The translations under genes and the position numbers were made by a program. DNA of 64,000 nt from Blastococcus sp. TF02A-30 (GTDB taxonomy: Bacteria > Actinomycetota > Actinomycetes > Mycobacteriales > Geodermatophilaceae), in NCBI RefSeq assembly GCF_003319185.1, contig NZ_QOHJ01000001.1, positions 558,001 through 622,000 on the forward strand, in the 5' to 3' direction. Positions 33,108 through 42,789 of the stretch are shown here, piece by piece. Position 1 is the first letter of the stretch, and every line of letters begins with the position of its first letter. The notes beneath the pieces are model-generated. The model saw nothing but the letters and a program-made list of their open reading frames with translations, was not told the origin of the DNA and ran no database searches.

Positions 33108-34706
33108 GTGCGCCTCAGGTCCAAGTTCGGGGTAACCCTGCTCGCTGCCGCTCTGGCGGTCACCGCCTGCGGCGGTGGGGACAGCGGGGGCGGTGACGGA
33201 GGCGGCGGCAGCAGCGCCGCCGAGGCCAACCCCGACGCGGAGCTGATCTTCTTCGACGCCTCGGGCAACGAGACGCTGGACCCCGCGCACCCGCAGAACA
33301 ACAGCAGCCTCTCCTACGAGTCGCTGCTCGCGATCTACGACCGGCTCATCCACCTCGACGATCAGGGCGAGCCAATCCCCGGCCTGGCGGAGGAGTGGTC
33401 CTACAACGACGACCTCACGCAGTTCACGATGACCCTGCGCGAGGGCGCCACCTTCCACGACGGCACGCCGGTCGACGCCGAGGCCGTGATCGCCAACTTC
33501 GACCGGTCGAAGGGCCTCACCGAGCCCATCGGCGCGACCATGCAGAACACCATCGACCTGCTGGCCTCCTACGAGGCCACGGACGACCGCACGGTCGTGA
33601 TCCAGCTCAGCGAGCCCACCGGGCAGATGGAGTTCTGGCTGTCCGCCAACGCCGGCATGATGATCAGCCCGGCCGCGCTCACCCCCGGTGCGTACGGCGC
33701 GACCCTGGAGGCGATCGGCGCAGGCCCGTACGCGCTGGAGTCCTTCGAGTCCAACGTCGTCACCAAGATGGTCCGGTACGAGGACTACTGGGGTGGCACG
33801 GAGGGCCGGCCGGCCCGCTTCGAGAACCACTACGTGACCGACGGCCAGGCGCGGCTCAACGCCGTCCGCTCGGGCGAGGCGACCCTCGCCATCCTCGACG
33901 CCAACCAGATCCCCGAGGCCGAGGGCGCCGGGCTCGACGTCCAGGTCAACGAGCAGCTCAGCGTCTGGAACATGTACACCAACCTGTCCGGGCCGGACAT
34001 CGGCGACCTGCGGGTGCGGCAGGCGATCATGCACGCCATCGACCGGCAGAGCCTCGTGGACGCGCTGACGTTCGGCAGCGGCCAGCCCACCCAGCAGCTC
34101 TTCCCGAAGGACCACCCGGTCTGGATCGAGGAGCTGGACGAGGCCTACCCGTTCGACCAGGACAAGGCCCGCGAGCTGCTGGCCGAGGCCGGCAAGGCCG
34201 ACGGCGTCGACATCGACTTCCTCCTGCTGAACAACACCGAGTACCGGCAGATCGCCGAGGCCCTCCAGCAGATGCTCGCCGAGGTCGACATCCGGCTCAC
34301 CTTCGAGGTCGTGGACATCTCGCAGGCCGGTGTCTTCTACCGGGACCCCGCAGACCTGCACGGCGAGGTCATGATGGCGCGCTGGGGCGGGCGCCCCGAC
34401 CCGCTGCAGACCTTCCAGGAGGTCACCAGCTCGCAGGGCACCTACACCCCGGGAGGCGTCGCCAGCCCGCGGATCGACGAGCTGGTCGAGCAGGCGGCCG
34501 GGCTGACGCCGGACAACCCCGAGCGGCTCGAGGTCATCCGTGAGATCAACCGCGAGGTGGTCGAGCAGGCCGCGACCTTCCCGATCATGATCCGGTCGAA
34601 CGTGTTCGCGTACTCCACCGGGTGCATCCAGAACCTCACCCCGTACCTGCCGGCCGGTGACGACCGGATGAACGACGTGACGATCAGCCGGGACTGCGCG
34701 GCCTGA
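33108..34706 (+). CDS. Peptide/oligopeptide-type ABC substrate-binding lipoprotein
   Basis: A 532-aa exported lipoprotein of the DppA/OppA (SBP_bac_5) family. The signal peptide ends in lipobox VTAC (Cys21) followed by a Gly/Ser/Asp linker. The binding domain has YDRLIHLDDQGEPIPGLAEEW, MTLREGATFHDGTPVDAEAV, GAGPYALESFESN, VRQAIMHAIDRQ and YPFDQDKARELLAEAG. GTG 33108 is the start, with AAAGGAG before it. In this family the ligand ranges from peptides to sugars, opines, bile acid-like and aromatic compounds. The adjacent acyl-CoA genes suggest a carboxylated organic substrate rather than peptides. Confidence 0.92.
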   Translation: MRLRSKFGVTLLAAALAVTACGGGDSGGGDGGGGSSAAEANPDAELIFFDASGNETLDPAHPQNNSSLSYESLLAIYDRLIHLDDQGEPIPGLAEEWSYNDDLTQFTMTLREGATFHDGTPVDAEAVIANFDRSKGLTEPIGATMQNTIDLLASYEATDDRTVVIQLSEPTGQMEFWLSANAGMMISPAALTPGAYGATLEAIGAGPYALESFESNVVTKMVRYEDYWGGTEGRPARFENHYVTDGQARLNAVRSGEATLAILDANQIPEAEGAGLDVQVNEQLSVWNMYTNLSGPDIGDLRVRQAIMHAIDRQSLVDALTFGSGQPTQQLFPKDHPVWIEELDEAYPFDQDKARELLAEAGKADGVDIDFLLLNNTEYRQIAEALQQMLAEVDIRLTFEVVDISQAGVFYRDPADLHGEVMMARWGGRPDPLQTFQEVTSSQGTYTPGGVASPRIDELVEQAAGLTPDNPERLEVIREINREVVEQAATFPIMIRSNVFAYSTGCIQNLTPYLPAGDDRMNDVTISRDCAA

Positions 34707-34811
34707 CGACCCCGCGTGCTCGTGCACGCACGCCGGGGGTGGGCCGGTCCCAGCCGCCGACCCACCCCCGGCCCACCCGACGTCCGTTCCCGGACCTCCT
34801 GAGGAGGACGC

Positions 34812-35762
34812 GTGGGCTTCCTGCGCTTCGTTGCGAAACGAGTTCTGTTCACCCTGCCCGTGCTGGCGATCGTGGCCCTGCTGACCTTCCTCATGCTGGA
34901 GCTGACCCCCGGCGACCCGGCCGTCGTGGTGGCGGGGTCCGACGCCTCACCGGAGGCCATCGAGGCCGCCCGGGAGTCCCTGGGCCTCGATCAGCCGCTG
35001 CCCCAGCGGTTCGCCGACTACGTGGGTGACGTGGTGACGGGCGACCTGGGCAACTCCTTCACCAGCGGCGTCCCGGTCCTCGAGACGATCGCCTCGCGGC
35101 TGCCCGTGTCCCTCTCGCTGACCGTCGGCGCCCTGCTGATCGGCATGGTCATCGCGCTACCGGCCGGCATCTTCGCGGCCGTGAAGTCGGGCAGCTGGCT
35201 GGACCGCTTCACCATCTTCAACACCTCGGTGGGCATGGCCTCGCCGGAGTTCTTCGTCGGGCTCCTGCTCATCCTGGCCTTCTCCCTGACCCTCGGCTGG
35301 TTCCCGGCCACCGGGTACGTGCCCTTCGCCGACGACCCCGTCGAGTGGGCCAACCGGCTGGTGCTGCCCGCCCTCACGCTCGGGGTGGGCGTCGCGGCCG
35401 AGGTGACCCGCCACGTCCGCGCCTCGATGCGCGACGTGCTGCAGCGGGACTACATCCAGACGGCGCGGGCCAAGGGCCTGTCCACGGCGTCGGTCATCGG
35501 CAAGCACGGCCTCAAGAACGCGGCCCTCCCCGTGGTGACCGTGCTCGGCCTGCAGGTCCGGCGGCTCCTGGCCGGGACGGTGATCGTCGAGCAGATCTTC
35601 GCGATGAACGGAATCGGCACGCTGGCCGTCCGGGCCGTCTTCCACCGCGACCTCCCCATGCTCCTCGGGATCGCGCTCGTGACGGCGGTGATCGTGCTGC
35701 TGGTCAACCTCGTCGTCGACCTCTCGTACGGCTACCTCGACCCGAAGGTGCGTGCCGCATGA
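34812..35762 (+). CDS. ABC importer permease (DppB-like)
   Basis: A 316-aa inner-membrane permease with six helices of the BPD_transp_1 type. The N-terminal helix RVLFTLPVLAIVALLTFLML is followed by the extracytoplasmic DASPEAIEAARESLGLDQPLPQRF region typical of DppB. The cytoplasmic EAA loop reads RDYIQTARAKGLS. A GAGGAGG RBS precedes the GTG start. It is the second gene of the importer operon; its stop overlaps the next start (ATGA). Confidence 0.93.
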   Translation: MGFLRFVAKRVLFTLPVLAIVALLTFLMLELTPGDPAVVVAGSDASPEAIEAARESLGLDQPLPQRFADYVGDVVTGDLGNSFTSGVPVLETIASRLPVSLSLTVGALLIGMVIALPAGIFAAVKSGSWLDRFTIFNTSVGMASPEFFVGLLLILAFSLTLGWFPATGYVPFADDPVEWANRLVLPALTLGVGVAAEVTRHVRASMRDVLQRDYIQTARAKGLSTASVIGKHGLKNAALPVVTVLGLQVRRLLAGTVIVEQIFAMNGIGTLAVRAVFHRDLPMLLGIALVTAVIVLLVNLVVDLSYGYLDPKVRAA

Positions 35763-36673
35763 CCTCGCGACCGGAACTGCAGGCCGAGGTCCTCCAGCCG
35801 ACGGGCACAGGGCCGGAGGACACCGAGGCGCCGGCGACGCCGAGCACGTTCGTCCGGCGGTTCCGCCGGAACAAGGTCGGCGTCGCCGCGCTGGCCCTGC
35901 TGGTGGTCGTCGTGCTCCTGGCCGTCTTCGCGCCCTGGATCGCCCCGCACGACCCGAACCAGGGCGAGCTCTCCCGGGCTCTCGAGGGCCCGAGCGGCGA
36001 GTACTGGTTCGGCACCGACGACCTCGGCCGCGACGTCCTGAGCCGGCTCATCCACGCCAGCCGGGTCTCGCTCGTGGCCGCCGCCCTGGCGACCGGGGTG
36101 GCGCTCCTGATCGGGCTGCCGCTCGGCCTGATCAGCGGCTACTTCGGCGGCTGGGTCGACAACGTCATCATGCGGTTCAACGACGCGCTGATGAGCTTCC
36201 CCGCGCTCATCCTCGCCGTCGTCATCGTCGGGCTGCTCGGCCCCAGCCTCACCAACGCGATGCTGGCCATCGGCATCGTCTACGCGCCGCGGATCATGCG
36301 CGTCGTCCGCGGCAGCGCCCTGTCGGTGCGCGAGGAGGTCTACGTCCTCAGCGCCAGGGCGACCGGGTGCGGGGCGCCCCGGATCATCGGCGGGCACGTG
36401 CTGCCCAACATCCTGTCCCCGCTGGTCGTCCAGACGACCATCATGCTCGGGCTCACCATCCTCGCCGAGGCGGGGCTGAGCTTCCTCGGCCTCGGCGTCC
36501 AGCCCCCGACGGCGAGCTGGGGATCGATCCTCGGCCGGGCCTTCCCCTACATGGGCCGCACGCCGACCACGGTGATCGTCGCCGGCCTGACCATCTCGGT
36601 CGTCGTGCTGGCCTTCAACCTGCTCGGTGACGCCTTCCGCGATTCCCTCGGCCGTGAGCGGCGGGACCAGTGA
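35759..36673 (+). CDS. ABC importer permease (DppC-like)
   Basis: A 304-aa permease with the OppC-type N-terminal segment (FVRRFRRNKVGVAALALLVV), the conserved HDPN...YWFGTDDLGRDVLSRLIHASR block, and an EAA loop EVYVLSARATGCGAPRIIGGH. Six membrane helices are expected. ATG 35759 overlaps the upstream stop, and its own stop overlaps the next start (GTGA at 36670), so membrane and ATPase subunits are translationally coupled. Confidence 0.93.
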   Translation: MTSRPELQAEVLQPTGTGPEDTEAPATPSTFVRRFRRNKVGVAALALLVVVVLLAVFAPWIAPHDPNQGELSRALEGPSGEYWFGTDDLGRDVLSRLIHASRVSLVAAALATGVALLIGLPLGLISGYFGGWVDNVIMRFNDALMSFPALILAVVIVGLLGPSLTNAMLAIGIVYAPRIMRVVRGSALSVREEVYVLSARATGCGAPRIIGGHVLPNILSPLVVQTTIMLGLTILAEAGLSFLGLGVQPPTASWGSILGRAFPYMGRTPTTVIVAGLTISVVVLAFNLLGDAFRDSLGRERRDQ

Positions 36674-37740
36674 GGACGGAGACCAGCCCCGTGACCACGC
36701 CGGCCGTGACGGCCCCCCTGCTGCAGGTCGAGGACCTCACGGTCCAGTTCCCGACCCCCGACGGGCTGATCACCGTCGTCGACCACGTCTCGTTCACCCT
36801 CGACGCCAACCGCGTGCTGTGCATCGTGGGGGAGTCCGGGTCCGGCAAGAGCGTCACGGCGCTCTCGCTGGTCGGGCTCGTGCAGTCACGCGGCGGGCGG
36901 GTCTCCGCGGGCTCGGTGAAGTTCCGGGGGACGGAGCTGGTGGGGCAGCCGGAGAAGGCCCTGAACCGCATCCGCGGCCGCGACATCGGATTCATCTTCC
37001 AGGAGCCGATGTCCAGCCTGAACCCGGCGTTCACCGTCGGCGACCAGATCGCCGAGGTCGTCCGCCGCCACCGCAGGGCGGGCCGGAAGGAGGCCTGGGC
37101 CCGGGCCGTGGAGATGCTCGACCGCGTCGGCATCGCCTCGGCGGCGCAGCGGGCGAAGGACTACCCGCACCGCTTCTCGGGTGGCATGCGCCAGCGGGTC
37201 ATGATCGCGCTGGCACTGGCCTGCGACCCGAAGCTGCTCATCGCCGACGAGCCCACGACGGCTCTGGACGTGACCATCCAGGCCCGGACGCTGGAGCTGC
37301 TCAAGACCCTCCAGCGCGAGCAGGACATGGCCGTCCTCTTCATCACCCACGACCTCGGGGTGGTCGCGGACATCGCCGACGACGTCGTGGTCATGTACGC
37401 GTCCCAGGTGGTCGAGCACGCGCCGGTGCGTGACCTGTTCCGCCGTCCGCAGCACCCGTACACCGCGGGTCTGCTCGCGGCCATGCCCCAGTCGGCCCTG
37501 GAGAACGGCAGCCCGCTCGTGGGCATCCCCGGAGTGGTGCCGCAACCGCACAGGTTGCCGTCCGGCTGCCGCTTCCACCCCCGCTGCACGCACGCCCAGG
37601 CCGGGCGCTGCACGAGCGAGCCGGTCGAGCTGCGCCGGCTCGACGGGGGCCTCGTGCGCTGCGTCCGCAGCGAGGAGCTGCGCGACCCGGCGCCCGTGCC
37701 CGGTGCGCCGGCCCCGATCGAAGGAGTGGCGGTCCAGTGA
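36670..37740 (+). CDS. ABC importer ATPase (DppD-like)
   Basis: A 356-aa ATP-binding subunit. The Walker A is GESGSGKS (54-61), the signature FSGGMRQRV, Walker [13 protein letters not shown] and the H-loop FITHD. The C-terminal oligopeptide-transport domain contains the Cys-rich pattern [17 protein letters not shown], typical of DppD/OppD and possibly binding an Fe-S cluster or metal. An internal GTG at 36691 is an alternative start but coupling favours 36670. Confidence 0.93.
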   Translation: MRTETSPVTTPAVTAPLLQVEDLTVQFPTPDGLITVVDHVSFTLDANRVLCIVGESGSGKSVTALSLVGLVQSRGGRVSAGSVKFRGTELVGQPEKALNRIRGRDIGFIFQEPMSSLNPAFTVGDQIAEVVRRHRRAGRKEAWARAVEMLDRVGIASAAQRAKDYPHRFSGGMRQRVMIALALACDPKLLIADEPTTALDVTIQARTLELLKTLQREQDMAVLFITHDLGVVADIADDVVVMYASQVVEHAPVRDLFRRPQHPYTAGLLAAMPQSALENGSPLVGIPGVVPQPHRLPSGCRFHPRCTHAQAGRCTSEPVELRRLDGGLVRCVRSEELRDPAPVPGAPAPIEGVAVQ

Positions 37741-38789
37741 CGACGACCCCCGGAGCCGGCGCGCCGAAGCTGCGCGTCGAGGATCTCGAGGTCACCTTCG
37801 ACGTCGGCCGCGGCAAGAAGCTGCACGCCGTCGACGGTGTCTCGTTCCACGTGGACGAGGGGGAGACCCTCGGCCTGGTCGGTGAGTCCGGCAGCGGCAA
37901 GTCGACGACCGGCATGGCGGTGCTCCGGCTCACCGAGCCGACGGCCGGGCGGGTCCACCTCGGTGACACGGAGGTGACGGGGCTCCGCTCCCGCCGGATG
38001 CGCCCGCTGCGCAAGCGCATGCAGATCGTGTTCCAGGACCCGTACTCGTCGCTGGACCCGTCGATGACCATCGGCCAGCAGCTCGACGAGCCGCTCAAGG
38101 TGCACACCTCGCTGTCCAAGGACGAGCGCCGGGCCCGCGTCGACGAGGCGCTGGACACGGTGAAGCTGAGCACCCGCTACACCACCCGGTACCCCAACGA
38201 GTTCTCCGGAGGGCAGCGGCAGCGCATCGCGATCGCGCGGGCGATGATCCTCGACCCCGAGCTGGTGGTGCTCGACGAGCCGGTGAGCGCGCTCGACGTC
38301 TCCACGCAGAGCCAGATCGTCAACCTGCTGCTGGGCATCCAGGAGCAGGCGCGGACGTCGTTCCTCTTCATCGCCCACGACCTGGCCGTCGTCCGCCTGG
38401 TGAGCGATCGCACCGCCGTCATGTACCTGGGGCAGCTGGTGGAGACCGGCCCGAGCGCCCGCGTCTACGACGCCCCCGCGCACCCGTACACCGCGGCCCT
38501 CAACTCGGCGATCCCCATCCCCGACCCCGACCGCCAGCGCACCCGGGACCGGATCGTCCTCGGCGGCGACCAGCCCAGCCCGTTGAACCCACCGAGCGGC
38601 TGCCGGTTCCGCACCCGTTGCCCCTTCGCCATGCCGGTCTGCGCGGAGGAGGTGCCGCCGCAGCACCCCCTGGAGGGGGGCGGCTACGCGGCCTGCCACC
38701 TGCACACCCACGGCCCGGAGCTCCGCGGCGGCTCCGTCCTCCAGCTCGTCGAGGGCGGTCACCTGACCACCCCCCTGGTGTCCCGGTGA
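37737..38789 (+). CDS. ABC importer ATPase (DppF-like)
   Basis: A 350-aa ATPase partner of the preceding subunit, coupled by a GTGA overlap. It has Walker [26 protein letters not shown] after the Q-loop, signature [15 protein letters not shown], Walker [14 protein letters not shown]-loop FIAHD and the C-terminal [16 protein letters not shown] motif. It completes a five-gene importer. After a 61-bp gap the catabolic genes continue on the same strand. Confidence 0.93.
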   Translation: MTTTPGAGAPKLRVEDLEVTFDVGRGKKLHAVDGVSFHVDEGETLGLVGESGSGKSTTGMAVLRLTEPTAGRVHLGDTEVTGLRSRRMRPLRKRMQIVFQDPYSSLDPSMTIGQQLDEPLKVHTSLSKDERRARVDEALDTVKLSTRYTTRYPNEFSGGQRQRIAIARAMILDPELVVLDEPVSALDVSTQSQIVNLLLGIQEQARTSFLFIAHDLAVVRLVSDRTAVMYLGQLVETGPSARVYDAPAHPYTAALNSAIPIPDPDRQRTRDRIVLGGDQPSPLNPPSGCRFRTRCPFAMPVCAEEVPPQHPLEGGGYAACHLHTHGPELRGGSVLQLVEGGHLTTPLVSR

Positions 38790-38850
38790 CGCGCAGGGTC
38801 CACCGCCGTCGTCCCACCCCGGCCGCGGCCGGCCAGCCGAAGGAGCAGTC

Positions 38851-39609
38851 ATGACCACCGAGGGACAGGTCGCGATCGTCACCGGCGGGGCCGGCGGCAT
38901 CGGCTCGGCCGTCGCCCGCGTGCTGGCCGAGGACGGCGCGCACGTGATCTGCGTGGACCGCGACAGGGACGCGCTCGACGGGCTGGCCGAGCGGGCACAG
39001 GGCTGGGACGGCGACCTCGCCGGGCGCATCGAGGGCGTGGTCCAGGACATCGGCGACCCCGAGGGCGTCGCCGCGTGCGTGCGCGGGGTCGCCGAGCGGC
39101 ACGGCCGGATCGACGTGCTGGTCAACAACGCCGGCATCTCCGGCCCGGCCCGGCCGGTGTGGGAGGTACCCACCGACTACTGGCACGACATCTTCCGGGT
39201 GCACATCCACGGCACCTTCTACTTCATGCGGGAGGTCATCCCGCACATGACCGCAGCCGGGTACGGCCGCATCGTCAACGTCACCAGTGTCGCGGGCAAG
39301 GAGGGCAACCCCAACTCCGCGGCCTACTCCGCGGCGAAGGCGGCCGCCATCGGCCTGACCAAGTCCGCCGGCAAGGAGCTGGCGCGGACCGGGGTCCTGG
39401 TCAACGCGGTGACGCCGACCGTCATCGAGACCCGCCTGGTCGAGCAGGTCACCCCCTCGTTCCACGAGTACCTGGTCAGCAAGATCCCGATGGGCCGGAT
39501 CGGCCAGCCCGCCGAGGTCGCCGAGCTGGTCCGTTTCCTCGCCTCCCCCCGCGTGAGCTTCTCGACGGGGGCGGTCTTCGACATCAGCGGTGGCCGGGCC
39601 ACCTACTGA
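38851..39609 (+). CDS. Short-chain dehydrogenase/reductase
   Basis: A 252-aa classical SDR. The NAD(P)-binding TGGAGGIG lies at the N-terminus with an acidic D after beta-2 (CVDRDRD), which favours NAD. NNAG, the catalytic Ser in VTSVAG and YSAAK complete the active site. The C-terminus SGGRATY is family-typical. It probably oxidises a hydroxyl, perhaps a 3-hydroxyacyl-CoA or the incoming alcohol. AAGGAG lies upstream of the ATG. Confidence 0.92.
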   Translation: MTTEGQVAIVTGGAGGIGSAVARVLAEDGAHVICVDRDRDALDGLAERAQGWDGDLAGRIEGVVQDIGDPEGVAACVRGVAERHGRIDVLVNNAGISGPARPVWEVPTDYWHDIFRVHIHGTFYFMREVIPHMTAAGYGRIVNVTSVAGKEGNPNSAAYSAAKAAAIGLTKSAGKELARTGVLVNAVTPTVIETRLVEQVTPSFHEYLVSKIPMGRIGQPAEVAELVRFLASPRVSFSTGAVFDISGGRATY

Positions 39610-39646
39610 TGCCCGTCCCCTGCACGTCCAGTCGAGAGGTGGTCGC

Positions 39647-40636
39647 ATGCGCGCGGTCCTGGTGAACGAGTTCGGCGGTCCGGAGGTGCTCCGGATCGGC
39701 AGCGCCGAGCTCCGGCCCATGGCGCCCGGCGACGTCCACGTCCGGGTGGCCTACGCGGGCGTCAACTTCCTGGACCTGCACCACCGTTCCGGGGTCTACC
39801 AGCGGCCGCTGCCGTTCGTGCCGGGCCGCGAAGGAGCGGGCACCGTCCTCGCCTGCGGCGACGCGGTGACCCACCTGTCGCCCGGCGACCGGGTCGCCTT
39901 CGCGATGCACGAGGACGGGACGTACGCGGAGGAGGCGGTCATCCCCGCCTGGAAGGTGGCCCGCATCCCCGACGACGTCGAGCTGCGGACCGCCGCCGCC
40001 GTGATGCTGCAGGGCCTGACCGCGCTCTCCCTGGTCAGCGTCGAGGCGCGGGTCCGGGCGGGGCAGACGGTGCTCGTCCACTCCGCGGCCGGCGGGACCG
40101 GCTCCCTCGTGGTCCAGGTGGCACGGAACGCGGGGGCGCGGGTGCTGGCGCTGGCCTCGACCGAGGAGAAGGTCGCCGCGGCGCTGCGGGCCGGGGCGTC
40201 GGACGCGAGCACGTACCCGGAGGGCGGCTTCGCCGCCTGGGTGCGCGAGAGGACCGGCGGGCGGGGCGTCGATGCCGTCTTCGACGCCGTCGGCGGCCCC
40301 ACGTTCGACGACGACCTGGACTCCCTCGCCGTGCGCGGCCGGCTCATCGTGTACGGCCGCTCCGGCGGTCCGTTCCCCCGGCTGGACCCGGCCCGCCTCG
40401 CGAACGGCTGCCTGAGCCTCACGTACTCGCGGCTGAGCTACTACACCGGCACGTTCGAGGATTTCCAGGAGCGGGCGGCCGGCCTGTTCGACCTCGTCTC
40501 CCGCGGCGCCGTGGCGCCGCTCCAGCTGACCGCCGTGCCGCTGGACCAGGCGCCGGCCGCGCACGCCGCGCTCGCGGCGCGGACGTCGCTCGGCAAGCAC
40601 GTCCTCGACCTGGCGAAGGGTCCGGTGCCTGCATGA
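39647..40636 (+). CDS. Zinc-less medium-chain reductase (quinone oxidoreductase-like)
   Basis: A 329-aa MDR of the zeta-crystallin type: the N-terminal MRAVLVNEFGGPEVLRIG, NFLDLHHRSGVY, GREGAGTV, then the nucleotide-binding loop HSAAGGTGSL. Zinc ligands are absent. Such enzymes reduce quinones or enoyl double bonds, often of CoA esters, with NADPH. ATG 39647 follows GAGAGG. Its stop overlaps the next start (ATGA at 40633). Confidence 0.9.
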   Translation: MRAVLVNEFGGPEVLRIGSAELRPMAPGDVHVRVAYAGVNFLDLHHRSGVYQRPLPFVPGREGAGTVLACGDAVTHLSPGDRVAFAMHEDGTYAEEAVIPAWKVARIPDDVELRTAAAVMLQGLTALSLVSVEARVRAGQTVLVHSAAGGTGSLVVQVARNAGARVLALASTEEKVAAALRAGASDASTYPEGGFAAWVRERTGGRGVDAVFDAVGGPTFDDDLDSLAVRGRLIVYGRSGGPFPRLDPARLANGCLSLTYSRLSYYTGTFEDFQERAAGLFDLVSRGAVAPLQLTAVPLDQAPAAHAALAARTSLGKHVLDLAKGPVPA

Positions 40637-42789
40637 ACCACGCCTCCTACGACGCCTTCGTGCAGCCACGCAGCGTGGCGATCATCGGCGCCTCCGACGA
40701 CGGCCAGAAGACCGGCGGCCGCACGCTGCGCTACCTGGACACGTACGGCTACGAGGGCGAGGTCCACCCGATCAACCCCCGTCGGGCCTCGGTCCAGGGC
40801 AAGCGTGCCTACCCGGACCTCGCCGCCGTCGGGCGGCCGGTGGACCTGGCGATCATCGTCACCCCGGCCGAGCACGCCGTCGCCGCGCTCGAGCAGTGCG
40901 TGACCGCCGAGGTGCCGGCGGTCATCACGATCACCTCCGGGTTCGCGGAGCTGGGGGCCGACGGCGCGGCGCTGCAGCGCGAGCTCCAGGCCGTGCTGCG
41001 CGGCTCGGCCACCCGCATGCTGGGCCCCAACTGCGTCGGGCTGGTCAGCGTGCGCGCGAAGCTGGCCGCGACGATCAACACGGGCATGGACCAGGACCGG
41101 TTCGACCTGCGCGACGGCGGGATCGCGTTCCTCACCCAGAGCGGGGCGATGGGCGCGTTCGTCTTCAACATGTCCCAGACCCGGCGGGTCGGGCTCGGCT
41201 CGTTGATCAGCACCGGCAACGAGATGGACGTCAGCTTCCCGGAGATGCTGCACGCCCTCCTCGACGACCCGGCGGTCAGCGGCGTCGCGGGCTACATCGA
41301 GGGCATCCGGGACGGCGAGGCGTTCGCCGGTGCCCTGCGGCACGCCCAGGAGGTCGGCAAGCCCCTGGCGTTCCTCAAGGTCGGGCGCTCCCCGCTGGGC
41401 GTCGAGGCGATCGCCTCGCACACCGGCGCGCTGGCCGGTTCCGACGCCGTCTACAGCGGGGTGTTCGAGCAGTACGGCGTCACCCGCATCGCCGGCGTCG
41501 AGGCCCTGGCCGACTGGGCGCAGATGGTCGACCTGGCTCGCCGGCCGGCCGGTGACCGGCTGTCGGTGACCACGACGTCGGGCGGTGGCGGCGTGCTCGT
41601 CGCGGACCACTGCACCGACCTGGGCATCCGGATGGCCACCTGGGACGGGGAGTGGCAGCGGAAGCTCGCCGACGCGCTCCCGGAGTACCTCTCCGCTCGG
41701 AACCCCATCGACATGGCCGGCACGGGGGGCAACTCCGAGGCCCTGCGCGAGGTGCTCGCGCTCATGGGCGACCACCCCGGCACGGACGTCGCGATGGTCC
41801 TCATCGGGAACCTCGACAAGGAGGAGGACCCGCTCATCCAGGTGCTGCACGAGGCGCACCGGGCCACGAGCAAACCGCTCGTCGTCGTGTGGGTGGGCGG
41901 GAGCGGGCGGCCGGTGGTCGAGCTCACCTCGCGCGGTGTCCCGGCGTACACCGATCCGGGACGGGCGCTCCAGGCGCTGTCGGGGTTGATGGCGGCGCAG
42001 CGCGCCGCGGCCAGGCCGCCCGCCACCCGCCCGCCGATCGAGGAGGGCCGCCGTGAGCGGGCCCGCGCGCTCCTGACCGAGGCCCGCGCGGCGGGCCTCG
42101 GCGTCCTCGACGAGCACCGGGCGAAGCAGCTGCTCGCGCTCTACGGCGTGCCGGTCGTGCAGGAGACCGTGGCCACCGACCCGGACGCGGCCGCCGCAGC
42201 GGCCGAGCGGCTGGGCTACCCGGTCGCCGTCAAGCTGCTGGCCGACGACGTCGCGCACAAGAGCGAGCTCGGCGGCGTGCTCCTGGGACTGTCCTCGGCC
42301 GGCGAGGTGGCCGGCGCGGCGAAGGACATGCTCGCGCGGCTGCCCCGCCCGGTGGCGGACGGCGCGCGGCTGCTGGTCCAGCCGATGGTCGCGCCCGGCC
42401 TGGAGATGCTGCTCGGGATCAAGCGGGACGAGGCGTTCGGCCCGGTGCTCGTGGTCGGTCTCGGCGGCACCTGGACCGAGGTGCTCGAGGACGTCCAGCT
42501 GCGGCTGCCCCCGCTCTCCGCCGAGGACGTCGACGACGCCCTCGGGGCGCTGCGCTCGGCGCGGCTGCTCGGCGCGTTCCGCGGGGCCCCGGAACGCGAC
42601 CGGGACGCCGTCGTCGCCGCGGTGCAGGGCCTCGCCCTGCTGGCCGCCGAGCTCGCCGACGAGATCGCGGAGCTCGACATCAACCCCCTGATCGTCGGCC
42701 CCCGGGGCAACGGCGCGATCGCCGTCGACGCCGTCGTCGTCCCCCGGGTCGCGTGCCCCTCCTCAACCCCCGAAGGAGCTCGTCCATGA
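40633..42789 (+). CDS. ADP-forming acyl-CoA synthetase (acetate-CoA ligase family)
   Basis: A 718-aa single-chain NDP-forming acyl-CoA synthetase. An N-terminal CoA-binding domain (SVAIIGASDDGQKTGGRTLRYL) and two succinyl-CoA ligase-like domains (LGPNCVGL, FLTQSGAMGAF) carry the phosphohistidine loop SHTGALAG (His263). An ATP-grasp domain follows from about residue 490 (LLALYGVPVV, YPVAVKLLADDVAHKSELGGV). The enzyme activates a carboxylic acid to its CoA thioester with ATP to ADP. This is the likely entry step of the pathway. Start and stop are both coupled to neighbours by ATGA. Confidence 0.92.
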   Translation: MNHASYDAFVQPRSVAIIGASDDGQKTGGRTLRYLDTYGYEGEVHPINPRRASVQGKRAYPDLAAVGRPVDLAIIVTPAEHAVAALEQCVTAEVPAVITITSGFAELGADGAALQRELQAVLRGSATRMLGPNCVGLVSVRAKLAATINTGMDQDRFDLRDGGIAFLTQSGAMGAFVFNMSQTRRVGLGSLISTGNEMDVSFPEMLHALLDDPAVSGVAGYIEGIRDGEAFAGALRHAQEVGKPLAFLKVGRSPLGVEAIASHTGALAGSDAVYSGVFEQYGVTRIAGVEALADWAQMVDLARRPAGDRLSVTTTSGGGGVLVADHCTDLGIRMATWDGEWQRKLADALPEYLSARNPIDMAGTGGNSEALREVLALMGDHPGTDVAMVLIGNLDKEEDPLIQVLHEAHRATSKPLVVVWVGGSGRPVVELTSRGVPAYTDPGRALQALSGLMAAQRAAARPPATRPPIEEGRRERARALLTEARAAGLGVLDEHRAKQLLALYGVPVVQETVATDPDAAAAAAERLGYPVAVKLLADDVAHKSELGGVLLGLSSAGEVAGAAKDMLARLPRPVADGARLLVQPMVAPGLEMLLGIKRDEAFGPVLVVGLGGTWTEVLEDVQLRLPPLSAEDVDDALGALRSARLLGAFRGAPERDRDAVVAAVQGLALLAAELADEIAELDINPLIVGPRGNGAIAVDAVVVPRVACPSSTPEGARP